Assembly: GCA_020744225.1 (NCBI GenBank)
Contig: JAGMWG010000007.1
Coordinates: 1,612,001-1,676,000 of the forward strand
Source: Paraphoma chrysanthemicola
Lineage: Eukaryota > Ascomycota > Dothideomycetes > Pleosporales > Phaeosphaeriaceae
DNA: 64,000 bases
Direction of reading: 5' to 3'
Numbering within the stretch: position 1 is the first letter of the stretch; the number at the start of each line of letters is the position of its first letter. A model generated the notes under the pieces. It saw nothing but the letters and a program-made list of their open reading frames with translations. It made no database searches and had not been told where the DNA came from. Positions 12,065 to 23,963 of this stretch are shown one piece after another. Position numbers and translations under genes: made by a program.

Positions 12065-13021
12065 TGTGCTTGCCTGCTGTCTGGAAAGGGCAGAGGACTT
12101 GATGGGGGTTCTCGAGAAGTTGAATGGAGAATGTCGATTAAGTTGGGGCAGGTCGGTCGTTGATAAATAAATGCGGGCGGAACATTGAAAGCTGCGAACG
12201 TGTCAACTTCAGTGGGAAGGTGCGGGACCATAGCTCACTTGCGTGTTATTGGCCGCCGACCCCTGTTGATCCGAGCACAGCTTCTGTAGATACTTCGAGA
12301 AGTGCTTCACCAACCGCCAGCTGGCCTATTCACGCTCACCTCGGGGTATTAGCATGCCATGCAGAGCACGCCGGTAGTTCTCCAGCACTGTCGCCATCAC
12401 TTTTACCACACAGTACAAGCCCAGTTTGCCTGGAGCCTCGCAGCGCTCCTCAGTAATCCCTGCGACTACGTTGCGGTCGCTATCCACAATCGCATAAGCA
12501 CATCTTAGCCTTCGCCTCGCGGCTTCCCGCATCTGAGACACTCGACGGGGCCATCCTTTCACGCGGGAAATTCGCATTATGCTGCACAGTCGCGCAATGC
12601 CCACGTGACTAAATCGTCTCAGAGACTGGTCACGCTTGTGCGACGGTCTTTCTTCCCCGCTTTCTGAAGGTCGGGGCAAACGTTCTGCATGCATGCACCG
12701 CGCCGGTCAGCATCAGGACCACGTTTCCGGTCCCTTACATGCGCAAACCTCACACTACTGAAACCTTGACAGTTCGCTTATACTGTCATTCGATGTCATG
12801 TTCCAAAATTCATGATTATTATACGTATCGTCGATTGCGCGATGAGACCATGGCCATGGTCTGACCAATGCAGATGCAAGTAAAGCCTCATGCGAAGCTC
12901 GTTTTCAGAACACCCCGCCAGACAAGAATAAGCGTATACCGCTTCTGTTTACATGAAAAACATCCCATTGCCATGCCAGTGATGCAGCCAGTCCCAAACG
13001 CCAGTCGCTGTAAATGATGCT
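12065..13021. other. Intergenic: calnexin promoter and Reg1-like 3' flank
   Basis: 957 nt without a gene. An inverted CCAAT pentamer lies at 12248-12252, about 185 nt upstream of the calnexin start. No clear unfolded-protein-response element was recognised. Confidence 0.5.
12248..12252 (-). promoter_or_regulatory. CCAAT box upstream of calnexin
   Basis: ATTGG on the plus strand reads CCAAT toward the calnexin gene. Position and orientation suit a CCAAT-complex site, but the pentamer is frequent by chance. Confidence 0.3.
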
Positions 13022-14808
13022 CTATGCTCGCCATCCGGCGTTCCACACTACGTGCGCAATGTCCCGCGCCGTGTTTACTGTATCTACGATCTTGCCAATG
13101 AACCCAGGTGGCGGCGGATCTTCTTCGTTGTCTTCAAAGGGCATAAACATGCCAGACTCTGTTCGCCGCATTCCACTGGCCTCTCCTCGTTCAGCGTAAG
13201 GGTCGGAAGGGGTCGGGGTGCTGGGTCGTTTTCCTACATATGCTGCTGAGGGATTGAAATAGTCGTCTCCATCATCGTCTTCTTCCAGGATAAAGTTCCT
13301 TGACGGGTTCGATGGCCGTAGAGTCTCCTGTGACGGAGAAGGCGAAAGCTTACTCGACTTCCAGAAGAGTGAATGGGACTGCGATTGCAGTGTGACATCA
13401 GGTGAGTCTGTTCTGTACTTCAAAGTTGTAGACGGCAGCTTCGCGATTGTTTTGTTGTCGGTTGTGTTTGTGACATTTGTCTTCGAATTTGTTCGAGACA
13501 GGGGTTTCCGCCGGCGGGCTCGCTTCATCATTACGACACCCTCATCGGAAGATGAGTCTTCGTCTTCCGCCCAGGGGTTACGGTTGAAGTCGTCCTCATC
13601 GTCATCGCCCTCTTTGCACTCAAGCGCAATACACTGCTCGACTTTGTCGTCGAAGCGAATGTGCCGCTTCTCGCCGTCACTGGGCGTGTGCAGCCCCGAT
13701 GTTGATTTGGAGGAAAAATAATCCGTCGGCTCCCAGAATGTGCCGCGGGACACGGTCGATGATGTTGGAAAGTCGGGTGTGGCTCGCCCGATGATTGGCC
13801 GCTGCTTTCGCAGCTCTAACGTCACACCGGTAGTTTGCTGTGCCTGGATCGACTCGGCGGCTTGCTTTACAAGCGATGACGAGGAGAGCGACTTTTGCAG
13901 CATCGCCTCGGACATGCTGCGCTTCTTGAGGATCGGCTTCTTGACGCCATTGATGAACGAGTTCGTCTTGGATAGACGGCTGGCGGGCTCGGAATTCTGC
14001 TGCGAGCAGAATCGATTCGATGCTGGCTGCATCGGTCCGTAGAGCCAGGTCACGTCGACATCTTTTAGCCTGCAGATGTGTTAGGGGCCAATGGCGCATA
14101 AAACTTGGATGCATGGTGCACGGATGGGGATGATCGACGCCCCATGACAGGGGTGCGGACCGAGGGAAATTGAACTCACCAATTCAGCGAGTCGGGCGAC
14201 ACCGTCTTGAGCTTGAACTGAGACTTGGCCCACGTTCGCCACGAGGCATTTTCCAGCCTAGACCGCTCTCCGTAGACCTTGCGATGCTCGACAATGTGCC
14301 GCCACGATGACCAGATGTCCTCTTCCCGCCAGTTGTACGACAGATAGTCGACGTGATGTGAAGGCTCCTTGCGCACTGCCGTGTCGTCCTCGGAGATGGG
14401 CAGCGGGTCAGGCGTGGTGAGCGGGGTGTCGGACGACAGTCCGTCTGCCGGTGACGGTGAAGGGGCCCGCGGAATGTCGGCCTTTCTCGGGGCCAGACTC
14501 GTGGGCGACTCGACGTCAAAGGGCTCAATCGTCCTCCTGTAGCGCGGTGCACTGAAGCCCGGGAAAGACAGATTATCGTCCTCGCTGCTCGACTCGTCGG
14601 ACCGCGTGTCCAGGGAGAGGCTGCTCGACGGCGTGGAGCGCAGCGACGAGGCGCGCGAGGACGTCGACGACTGCACGCGCAGGTCCGGCAGCGAGTTCTG
14701 GTTGCGGCGAAGCGAGTAGGCGTCGGTGAACAGCGACGACGACGAGGGCGAGCGCATGGGCGTGCCAAACGGCGAGCCCTCGGGCCGCGAGTGCAGCACC
14801 TGGGCCAT
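13022..14808 (-). CDS. reg1: Reg1/Hex2-like PP1 regulatory subunit (DUF1752 domain)
   Basis: Exons 14808-14180 and 14069-13022 with a 110-nt intron (GTGAGT, branch CCTAAC, CTGCAG) joining SLNW to LKDVDVTWLYGP, the DUF1752 signature; 558 residues from the first ATG. A PP1-docking RVxF-type motif occurs as RHIRFDDKVEQC. The rest is Ser/Pro/Asp-rich and probably disordered. In yeast, Reg1 directs the phosphatase Glc7 to Snf1 and so sets glucose repression; transfer of that role here is inference. The start is uncertain: the frame stays open and protein-like upstream to about 15000 (for example HPSLIDIEEALSL) but has no ATG before an in-frame stop near 15030, so a short 5' exon may be missing. 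Confidence 0.85.
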
Positions 14809-16289
14809 CAAGTCGGTGCGCAGACTCAATGCCTCCTCAATATCGATCAGAGATGGGTGCCGGCGGTGGTGCTCGCTATCCGAACTCCCTCCACTGCTGT
14901 GCCTCGCCTGCTGCTCGACATGCGTGTCCGTCGTGGCTCGCTCGTTATGTAAGTTCGGGGGGGCGCGCGCGGGGTTGTTTGTGGTCGGAGCGCGGCTCAA
15001 GAATGCTCGACAGCAAAAGTAAGGGAGCGGCTAGAGGATGGCGTGGGGTGGACCGAGGATTGCGAATTGTGTATCGAAAGTACTGTGCATGTACCAGGAC
15101 GGGACGTGTGGAAAAGAAGGTGCGATCGAGGAGGGACGGAAGGGGAGAGGCACGCTGGGTGGTCTTTGCGGGCTATTCGCCGCAGCCAGTGCCGCTCTGC
15201 AAACTAGTCTAAATAACGAAAACTTTGTAAGTAAGTACGTTTTGATCCGCCCGTGCTTCACCGATGGAACATGGAACATGGAACCATGGCACGAGCTGGC
15301 TGGCGTGCAGTGTGATAAGCTTCCCGCTGCCACCGTTTGCACTGTGCCCGGCTACTCCACTGATAAACCGCGTGCTCGTCAACGTCCAAGGTGCAGCTTC
15401 GCAACAAAGCGTATCAGCACTGCTGCTGCAGACGGCCGGGATCGACACGCCCAACAAGACGGCGCCAAACAAGGGCCTTGGGCCTAGACCCGATCATCAA
15501 CACCGTGGGCGGCCGACTTGACAAGCTAGATAATGCTGCTGATTGCAGCACATCCAGCATCTCAACGTTTGAACGCTGCGGGCACTGCGGGGTAGGTTGC
15601 TGCGAGCCATACGGCGCCGCCCTCCAAGGACAAGGCGATAGTGATGCGGCCAGTAGCACATGTACCACAGTCTCCGCGCCATGGTTAGCTTTCTCAACCA
15701 CAGCAACAAGCAGGGAACTGGCCATGACGAAAGCGAGCCACTGGCACCGACACGATGCAGCTCCTCCACATTTCTCGGCACTGGGGAGAACAGGTGGAGA
15801 TTTGTGCCATTGTCCATCGGTGAACCGTCTTGGCTCCTCCTCAGCATCGCCATTTCCAACTCTCCACCGGAAAGAGTTCGTGCTAGGCCCTGGCGCAAAG
15901 ACGACATGTTGCAGAGGATAAGTGGGCTCGCCGCTGCAAAGAACGCAGGCGATGATACCTGGTCGCGTATCTAAGCGCTGCTAGCATGGATGAATCTGCG
16001 CGTGGTGGTGGAGAAAGGGTTCAACAACTCTGTCACCCCATAATTCACGTCCTCTTCGAGACGACTTCATCACAGGCCGCGACCACCATCCTTGTCTTCC
16101 CTTCACTCCCCGTGGCGGGATCGAAACGAGAAGCCATGCCTTTACGTCAGTCTCTCTGCATCGGGACGGTCGACGGGAGCCATTCATGCGGTAACCCTGG
16201 CCGGCCGTCTTGGTGTTGAGGTCGCCCGATTGCTTCCGGTGTTTATGTACTACACTTTAACAAGTCGGGTGGGACACTGGCACAATACT

Positions 16290-16450
16290 GGAGGTCTTTG
16301 CGCATATGCAGAGCTTCAGTGCAAACTTTATAATGCAAACTTCATTCTTGTCGCTACCTGCACGATGCAAGTAGAGCTCTACTAGCACATGGACATGTTC
16401 GCGCTGCACGCATGAACAAGGTGGGTGTAAGTGACGAGATGTCCCATAGG
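16290..16450 (+). repeat. Dispersed repeat, copy B (two blocks)
   Basis: Block 1 (16290-16340) matches copy A closely: GGAGGTCTTTGCGCAT, then CTTCAGTGCAAAC and TTTATAATGCAAA. Block 2 (about 16387-16450) matches copy C at 23258-23309, with a shared ATGTTCGCG[C/T]TGCAC[G/C]CATG core and a CCCAT-AGG end. The two blocks define an element of about 160 nt. Confidence 0.6.
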
Positions 16451-16787
16451 AAGTATTCATGTCCAGTACACCTGTCCTTCAGTAATCACGAAAGTGCACA
16501 CCTCGATAGGCCGCGGACTGTGACAGAGAACTGTCGTCAGCGTCCAGAGAGTGCACAGCCATACCGTCTCGGCGATCAATCAGAGATGGCAAGTGTGGCA
16601 CGGTCGGACAGCTACTGTAATTGGCTGGCCAAGCCAAAGGCACTCAAGGACAAGTGCTTCTTCTACACGGGCTGACTGCGGACATTTACCGTCTGATAGC
16701 ATCGTCAGGGACAATCAACTCTCCATGACCAGACGTTGGAGTCGCAATCTGCACTGTACCGCATCCTAACCCCTCTGACGGGGGAAC

Positions 16788-16830
16788 CCTGAAGGCCTAC
16801 TCGCGCGTCTAGGACCTCAGCGCATCTTCC
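16788..16830 (+). repeat. Dispersed repeat, degenerate copy E
   Basis: CCTGAAGGCCTACTCGCGCG followed by CTCAGCGCATCTT resembles the block 1 core of copies C and D. It is the weakest member. Confidence 0.35.
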
Positions 16831-17122
16831 ATCATTCACCGAAGATGTCGTAGCTACTACATGGAGGTATGAGCAGGTCTGTACTCGAACCTGAGATTGT
16901 TCGTGTTGTTCTCATTTCAGCACTGTGCGACGCGACAGATCGTATGGGCACGTTTTCGATCTGCAGAACAAGTCGTTTAGCCGATGTGGCTCGGTCTTTA
17001 AGAGCTCCGAGGGCGCAATGGTTGACAAACTTTTGACCTACGTAACGGTGCTGTATCTTTCGCCATGACTATGTGACAATCTCTACAACTTATTTCACGG
17101 CTTGTATTAACAGTCGCACAAC

Positions 17123-19319
17123 ATGGAGACTGCAGATGACAAGACGCATACAACGCGTCCAGTCGAAGCACCCACTTCGACTTCGCCCAAACAGCCAGAC
17201 ACAACACCACCGTCATCGAGCAATCGCAGTCTAGCAGAAAGAAATGGCAATGCGCAAGAACCGCAAAATACACTCCAAGAGAAAGATGATGGCACCGGAG
17301 TCCCCTCCAGCGACCCTCCAGCGCAAGCGGCGCATAGCGACGAGCCCCCGGCGCGAAGCAAACTGAAGATCACACTCATCATGTTCTCCCTCGCCGTCGC
17401 CGTCCTCCTCGTCGCACTCGATATCACAATCGTTACCACAGCGCTGCCGACTATATCTGAGGAGTTCAACTCGGCGTCGGGCTATACGTGGGTGGGAAGC
17501 GCATACCTCATTGCGCAAAGTGCGGCCACACCAATATGGGGCAAGGTCTCAGATATCTTTGGCAGAAAACCAATCTTGCTCGTCACCAACGCGATCTTCT
17601 TCGTCGGATCACTGCTTGCTGGAGTGTCCGTGAATATCGACATGCTCATAGCTGCAAGAGCAATTCAGGGCATCGGGGGTGGAGGTCTCATAACGCTGGT
17701 CAATATCTCCATATCAGACTTGTTCTCTGTACGGGACCGCGGCATGTACTTTGGCATTATAGGCGGTGTTTGGGCTCTGGCTTCAAGCTTGGGTCCTGTT
17801 GTCGGAGGCCTGTTCACGCAGAAAGTGTCTTGGAGGTTAGTTTCCACTGAAAAGTGTGGCTGTCTATACACACTAATCCACATACAAGATGGTGCTTTTA
17901 CATCAATCTGCCCATCGACGGTCTCGCGTTCCTAATTATCCTGTTCTTCCTCGATATCCAGACACCCAAGACGCCGCTACGTCAAGGACTAAAGGCCGTC
18001 GACTGGCTTGGATCGCTGACTATGGTCGGAGGTACAATCATGCTTCTGCTCGGCCTTGAGTTTGGCGGCATTGCGCATCCTTGGGACTCGGCAATCGTGC
18101 TGTGCCTCATCATCTTCGGTGCGGTCGTTATCGGTCTATTCTTCCTCATCGAGTGGCGCATCGCGCCTTATCCTCTGATGCCGTTGGAGCTGTTCTCGAA
18201 GCGATCGAATCTTGCGGCGCTGGGAACGTGCTTCTTCCATGCGTTTGTCTTCATCTCAGGGAGCTACTTCCTCCCGCTCTACTTCCAGGCGGTTCTCGGA
18301 GCGACTCCGATTCTTTCTGGAGTTTACTTGCTGCCACAGGCAGTGGCGCTGTCTTCCATGTCCATGATCACCGGCATCACCATCAAGAAGACAGGGAAAT
18401 ATCTCCCCTTGATCTGGTTCGGAATGTAAGACACCTCCAAAGTTTACCCTGATATACGCGCTAACTTTGACTTCTTATCGACAGGTTTATGATGACTCTG
18501 GGATTCGGCCTTTTCATTGATTTCGATGTCAATTCGTCATGGGCTAAGATCATCGTCTATCAGATCATCGCTGGAATTGGGGTAGGACCGAACTTCCAGG
18601 CTCCGCTGATCGCTCTGCAGAGCCTCGTGCCGGTAAGTCAAGTCGTCCCATAGCTGCATAGTCTGGCATTATTAGTGAACGTGGATCTACACGCCATCTG
18701 AGCCAATTTCCGGACTCTGTGGTGGGGAATGTCGTGCGAGCTGCATTCTTTGCAACCGTGGGTCGCTTATCATGAACATGCCGCTGACCATGACCAACAG
18801 AAACGTGATATCGCAACTGCAACCGCTACCTTCGGTTTCACACGCAATCTTGGATCGGCTATATCGGTTGTGGTCGGATCGGTAATCTTTCAAAATGAGA
18901 TGAAGAAGAAGCAATCACAGCTAGTCGCAGTACTCGGGCCGGAAACAGCTGCATCTTTCGGCGGTGGAGCCGCAGGAGCCAACGTCGGCTTAATCCAGCG
19001 CCTGCCCGAGAACGAAAAGTTTGCAGCGCGACAAGCCTTCTCAGACTCCCTGAGCACAATGTGGATCTTGTATGTGGCGTTCGCGTTTGTTGGACTCGGC
19101 GTCAGCTTGATGATTGGGAAGAATGTCCTGGATAAGACTCATGAAGAGACAAAGACGGGCTTGGATGAAGAGAAGAAGAAGAAAATAGAGAGAGACGCCG
19201 AGAGGGCTGAGAGGAGGAGAAAGAGAGCTAGTAAGGGGTCGCTGCCACTTGATGCTGAGGCACAGGGGACTGACACGCCAGTATCAGAAACAGCTGATGC
19301 AAAAGAGACGAAAGCATGA
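17123..19319 (+). CDS. DHA2-family MFS efflux transporter (14 TM)
   Basis: Exons 17123-17835, 17889-18425, 18485-18632 and 18801-19319; 638 residues. Proton-coupled exporter of drugs or metabolites, probably at the plasma membrane. A disordered Ser/Pro/Thr-rich N-terminus of about 80 residues precedes the first membrane span. LDITIVTTALP (about 99-109) is motif D1 of the DHA group, GKVSDIFGRKP (about 140-150) is motif A, and SSLGPVVGGLF fits motif C. The C-terminal tail is rich in Lys, Arg and Glu and likely helical. Intron 3 is long for this window (168 nt); its acceptor is placed so that LVP joins KRDIATATATFGF, a conserved DHA2 stretch. No biosynthetic genes adjoin it, so the substrate cannot be inferred. 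Confidence 0.93.
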
Positions 19320-19761
19320 GTTTTGCAGCGCCGTTTGACACGAGTATATGTATCATAATTTAAGGAGTGGTCTCCATGCATACTATCGCATGCATAACCT
19401 TCTACAATATAACATCTTCAATACCGCTCTGTCTCGCCATGCAAGTCTCCAATGGTCACCCTAGCTAATGATAGTGATTCCATGTCAACCACAACCGTGT
19501 CCATCAATACCATCGTCTTGGTTATTGAGTCACATGTAGTTAAATTAGCACAAGTCACGCGTGCCTCTCACCCTCTTTGTCCTTCCCCCTGCCACATCTT
19601 ACCTACCACTACACAACGTCACCGTGAAGTTAACAAAGGCGCTATTATCCTCCCTCATTCAGCCTTGTATTCACGACCTGCACAACACGAACACAATACC
19701 CGTCTCTTCTACCATTGCCCAAACGCTGTATCAATGTATCTACAAAACCGCACCGTGCAAT
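19320..19761. other. Intergenic: MFS 3' flank and promoter of the small Cys protein
   Basis: 442 nt. Nothing distinctive seen. Confidence 0.5.
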
Positions 19762-20241
19762 ATGTGCTACTATCGATTATACATCTTCCTAGGCTGCGGC
19801 CACTCGTCGACGTCAGCGAGCCCGGTTAGGTACTGTGAGACCGCGAAGAGACCACACAAAGAAGACCTCCATGACGCGGCAGAGGGAGAAGTAAAGACTA
19901 CGAGAACAGGTATAGCACTAGACTTGAACGCGGGTTCAAAACCGGACTGGAGAAGCGCAGCACGACATAGTGCGTCGACCACAGAATCGAAACGAGATGA
20001 CGAAGGCGCACCAAAAACCCTTTCAGAGGAAGGAATCAATGTAGAGCCGTGCACAGAAGGTCGTTTGCATCCTATATACACTGTTAAACTCGAGCGTGTG
20101 TGCGCGGATTGTGCATTTGAGCGCGAAGAACGGCTGCGGAAGTTGGAAGATATGACGAGTGAGATTGGGTTCGTTTCGGCGGGAAGATACGGGGGGTCGA
20201 AGAAGTTTTGTAGGAATGCCAAAGAAGAAGATAGATGCTGA
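19762..20241 (+). CDS. Small Cys-containing fungal protein, MCYYR-type, unknown function
   Basis: Single exon, 159 residues. The N-terminus MCYYRLYIFLGCGHS with a later VRYC, and a C-terminal segment with PCTEGRLHP and VCADCAFERE, match a type of uncharacterised protein I have seen in many filamentous ascomycetes. The CxC/H spacing could bind a metal ion, but that is inference. The middle is Thr/Ser/Lys-rich and probably disordered. The chosen Met opens the conserved block; the frame is open further upstream without resemblance. No signal peptide or membrane segment is evident. Confidence 0.7.
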   Translation: MCYYRLYIFLGCGHSSTSASPVRYCETAKRPHKEDLHDAAEGEVKTTRTGIALDLNAGSKPDWRSAARHSASTTESKRDDEGAPKTLSEEGINVEPCTEGRLHPIYTVKLERVCADCAFEREERLRKLEDMTSEIGFVSAGRYGGSKKFCRNAKEEDRC

Positions 20242-20809
20242 GGGTGTTGGGGATGGGATGATGGGAGAGGATGGTGGTGTTGTTGATGGGACTGGAAGGA
20301 AGGCGGATAGTGGTGTTTGGACGGTGAGGGCGAGGTGGATGAAGGATTGGAAGGGGGCGTGAGGAGATTGAGATGAGGTATGGGGTGGTAGATAGAGATA
20401 GTAATTTGTGCCGGTTTAGTTAAGCTCATGTGCAGAGGCTGTGTATACTCGTACCTCTAGGGAGTAACAAAAAAGTCCAAAAATGGCCTGACAACAAAAG
20501 TTCAATATTTTGGAGTTCTACTTTTCCAGAGCCAAAGGTCTGCAGCCCTGAAGCTTAACCTGGTACGAACTAGTGCGGTACCTGGTGAGGCTTCGAGGTT
20601 GCAACTGGTGGTGACCCACGTCACGTGCACTCCGCACCAAAGCTCTCGCGTCTCGGCCTCACGATGACCGCCAGCAACCACGCTCTCAACGCCAGCAACC
20701 CACCCACCACAACGTCCACCTACCACGAATTGGTCTCCACACTTTCCGGGCCTCCCGAATCGTCTACTGCGCCCCCAATTGCCCCCGCGCGCCTCCGCCC
20801 GCCGTCACA
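20242..20809. other. Intergenic: promoter of the complex I subunit gene
   Basis: 568 nt. An ATG at 20664 opens a frame that overlaps the true start at 20810 in another phase. It could act as an upstream ORF if the transcript starts that early. Otherwise nothing notable. Confidence 0.45.
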
Positions 20810-21252
20810 ATGCCGACCCCAGAGTCCGAGCTCTTCCTCGCAAAGAAGCCCAAGGTCGCGCCGACCTTCGAGGGCGTCGACTACGACGACAATCAGGCGC
20901 TGAAAGCCGCACAGGATGCGATCATAAGGGAGCAGTGGGTCAAGAGCATGATGGCGCGGTTAGTGAGGGAGGAGATGGGCAAGTGCTACCGGAGGGAGGG
21001 GGTGAATCATTTGGAGAAGTGTGGCCATCTGCGAGGTACGTTCTCTTAAGCAGTCAAGGAAGAGGAGAGGGTCTTTGCAATTAGGACGTCTGCTGAACGA
21101 CCATGATTGGGGTGGTTGAGGATCTGGTGTAGAAGATCAATGGCTAACAGGCTTCTCCAGAACGGTACTTTGAGCTGCTGAAGGACGCAAAGGTCAAGGG
21201 ATACCTATTTGCGCAACAAAACTACATCGACGACCAATTCAAGAAGCGATAG
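20810..21252 (+). CDS. nuo-12.3: NADH:ubiquinone oxidoreductase 12.3 kDa subunit (NDUFB10/PDSW homologue)
   Basis: Exons 20810-21035 and 21161-21252 encode 105 residues; the 125-nt intron ends CTTCTCCAG and joins HLR to ERYFELL in phase 1. It is an accessory subunit of the membrane arm of mitochondrial complex I. The conserved fungal features are an N-terminal PTPESELFLAKKP, then DAIIREQWVKSMM, EEMGKCYRREGVNHLEKCG with two cysteines, and the short basic end. The length matches the Neurospora subunit. There is no cleavable presequence, as usual for this subunit. Confidence 0.95.
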
Positions 21253-21678
21253 ACGACAGCAACGCGAGAAGACTGCCCGAATGGTGCTTGGGGCCACATG
21301 ATACCACGCAGAACAGGACCAAGACACAGAGGTAGCACGAGGCTACAAAAACACCTCGACTCAGGGCGTTCCGACGGTGCTCATTAAGGTGACCGGATGT
21401 AAGCTTTCTTGTTGGCACATCTGTATATATACTGCCATTCAGAGGAAGTAATAGCAAGCCATGCCCGGCATTTACGTTCATTGTTCCACAAGTAACGTTT
21501 CAGCGTTCGCTTGCCTACTGATATGAATGCAGCCACCGCTATTTCCGGACTTTCCGTTCTGCCAGCTTTTGATGCACAGTATCTCACGGCATGATGCGGC
21601 CAAGCCCAGCACTCCTAACCCCACCATAGCTCCGTACCTGCATCACCCAGCTTCATAACACAACAATCGACGCACAAC
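21253..21678. other. Intergenic: palC promoter
   Basis: 426 nt without a gene. A PacC-type hexamer GCCAAG lies at 21599-21604, about 75 nt upstream of the palC start. Confidence 0.5.
21599..21604 (+). promoter_or_regulatory. Possible PacC site (GCCARG) upstream of palC
   Basis: GCCAAG fits the PacC/Rim101 consensus and sits close to the start of a pal-pathway gene. A single hexamer is weak evidence. Confidence 0.25.
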
Positions 21679-23146
21679 ATGCCCTTTCCTTTCGTTCTAC
21701 CGACCACTTCGAGCATATCATTCACCGATTTCTTCAACAGCAGTACTCATCCGTCACTGCCAAATTGCGCGACGACTGCGCGAGGCGTGGTCCGCGATGT
21801 ACTGAAGCGACACAAGCGCATCCCTCCATCGTCGCAAGGCTCGAATCTCTCGATAGTACAATCGGCCCTCAATGACTACATACCATATCTTTTCGCCCTG
21901 GATGCAGGACTGAGCGGAACGAGTTGTGCTGGTGAGGAGATCGACCTTGTACTGGTGAAGGAGCTGGAGGTAGAATGGCGCTCGACACTGGGCTCGTCAA
22001 TACCTGGACGTGAGCCTACAAGAGTGAAGTTGAAGAGTCTGGAAAGCGAATTGTGCTACACTTTATCAACTCTCGCATACGTGCACAGCTTGCAAGCCCG
22101 CGCGCAACTCCATACACTCTACAACGCGACCCTACCGTCCCCCGAGCAACGCGCAACAGCGATCGGTGCTGCGATGAAGTCTTTCCTCGAAGCAAATTCA
22201 ATACACACATACTTGGTCAATCGAGCAGGGCAATGGAATTCCCAGCCTGCTGCAGTGGACATTTCGGCGTCTGTGATGGGTGCTCTGGCTGCGCTCACCA
22301 TGGCTGAGGCTACGCTCATCACAGTGCTGAAGGATGACCCATACCCAACTGTTGTCCTCGAAGACAGGAATAAGCAGAATAAGGACTGGATGTTCAAGGG
22401 TGTAGAGATACCCAAGGTCCGCGCGCACCTGTTTGCGCGGCTGTGCCTAGCTTCTTCTGAGCATGCAGCAAAGGCTCAAGCTATGCTTGGGAGTTCGGCC
22501 AAGATCAATGACGACCTTCAGAAGTACGTGGATGACTTGCGAAGAACTGCAAAGGGGAAGGCATGCCGATTCCTAGCGTGCGACGCGGAGACTGGTGGCA
22601 AGACTGGCGAAGGTATTGCGTGGCTTCGAGGAGCGAAGAAGGAGCTGGGCTTCGCCTCTCTGACTGCCGATGAAGATAAGAAGTCCTCTGGCTTTTCGAA
22701 GCTCAAGAAGGAATGGCAGGAGAAGCGCGAAGACCGCAAGATCGAGAAGGGCGTAGACTGGGGAACTGATGCAGGCAAGTTTGAGGAAGGGCGTATCATC
22801 GATATGTTGCTAAAGAAATGGGAGAAGATGAACGATACGGTAGGTTGCGGGCGATATACCGTACAATGCATGATGCTTACGCGGCCAGGTTGGTGTGCAA
22901 TTGATACCAGCGTCGGAGCCATTACTCGCAAGCATGCCGTCCGGTCGGGAGTATCACACGACAAAGATGTTTGTCGTCCCGGCGCTCGACGAAGATGCTC
23001 TTGTAAGGATGCGAGCGCCGCCTGATCCCAGCGAGGCGTTCAAAGGAGACGAAGACGACAGCGCGGATGAGGACGAGAGCAGTGCTCCAGCGGGAGCCTT
23101 TCCAGGTACTAAGGCAGACTATGCTGCTGGGACGAGCTATTACTAG
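21679..23146 (+). CDS. palC: pH-response regulator PalC (BRO1-domain protein)
   Basis: Exons 21679-22839 and 22889-23146, 472 residues; the 49-nt intron (GTAGGT to GCCAG) joins MNDT to VGVQLIPASEP. PalC is an adaptor of the ambient-pH pathway that links the PalH/PalF membrane complex to ESCRT-III (Vps32) so that PacC is cleaved at alkaline pH. Recognisable family features are the N-terminal FPFVLPTTSSISFTDFF, the helical BRO1 body (SALNDYIPYLFALDAGL, YTLSTLAYVHSLQARAQL) and the conserved segment after the intron with a MPSGRE stretch. The tail is acidic. The reading is unbroken and the length fits the family. Confidence 0.93.
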
Positions 23147-23154
23147 GAATTCAG

Positions 23155-23310
23155 GCCTGAAACCCTCGCGTATGTGTAGGGCTTCAGCGCAAACTAATGA
23201 TACACTGAAGACCTTCCAGCTACTGCGTGCGCAACGCGAGCAGTGCTGTACCAACACTTGGAGATGTTCGCGTTGCACCCATGTCAACGTGTGAATGACC
23301 CATCAGAGGT
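23155..23310 (+). repeat. Dispersed repeat, copy C (two blocks)
   Basis: Block 1 has CCTGAAACCCTCGCGTATG then GGCTTCAGCGCAAACT. Block 2 (23258-23309) has GGAGATGTTCGCGTTGCACC and CCCATCAGAGG, matching copy B at 16387-16450. It lies directly downstream of palC. Confidence 0.55.
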
Positions 23311-23865
23311 GTTTAGATACATTGCCTTCTCAAGCACGAAGGACAAATTGTACTGAGGGATTGCCGTCGTCGTCAGCATGCCCTTTGGCTGCCGCGCCTG
23401 CTACTGATGCTTACATGCCTATCATCTTAGCTCACCACAACTGTCACCAATCTCATCACAGCCCGTTTAGGTATCATGCACCTTGACAGGCCCAGTAGGA
23501 CATTCCTGACGGGCATGCCCGTGCCCGTTGAACGCTTGCCCGTTGGAGCATGTCCAGCCGATGGAGTGAGATCGACCGAGGACGCTCATCCCAGCTATCA
23601 CAACGCCCGGAACCTTTCCGTCCCAAAAGCGCAGTTGCATCCTCGCACAGCACTCGACTACTTTCTTGCTGGCGATGCATCAAAGATACGACCGCCGCGA
23701 CCTTATTCCATGTTCAGGCTTGCATTATGGCGTCTACCGCGTGCCTGTGAACCCCTCTTCACCATCGCTACGGCTGGTCGGCGTCGCCTTTCAATCAATC
23801 GCGTGCATGTCCAACCCCGGCCCGCGATCTCCCCACCCTAGGCGAACCCTCGATGCCACACCAAC

Positions 23866-23963
23866 TGATAACCAGATAGCACCAGCGCCTGTCGTCATTC
23901 GCTGCCCACAAGCCTATCGCCGAGCGCCTGGGAAGCCGTCGCGTGTTTCCCCCGCTCTGATAA
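23866..23963 (+). promoter_or_regulatory. GATA (HGATAR) cluster upstream of the amino-acid permease
   Basis: TGATAA at 23866, AGATAG at 23874 and TGATAA at 23958 lie 245-340 nt upstream of the start. Paired GATA sites are the usual targets of AreA/NIT2 nitrogen regulators. Binding is inferred from sequence alone. Confidence 0.3.

Larger units (their letters stand above)
15001..17122. other. Large gene-free stretch
   Basis: About 2.1 kb with no convincing exon on either strand. It includes the putative promoter of the Reg1-like gene, a small tandem of GGAAC[C]AT words near 15265-15290, two copies of the dispersed repeat (16290-16450 and 16788-16830), and the promoter of the MFS gene at the right end. 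Confidence 0.55.
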
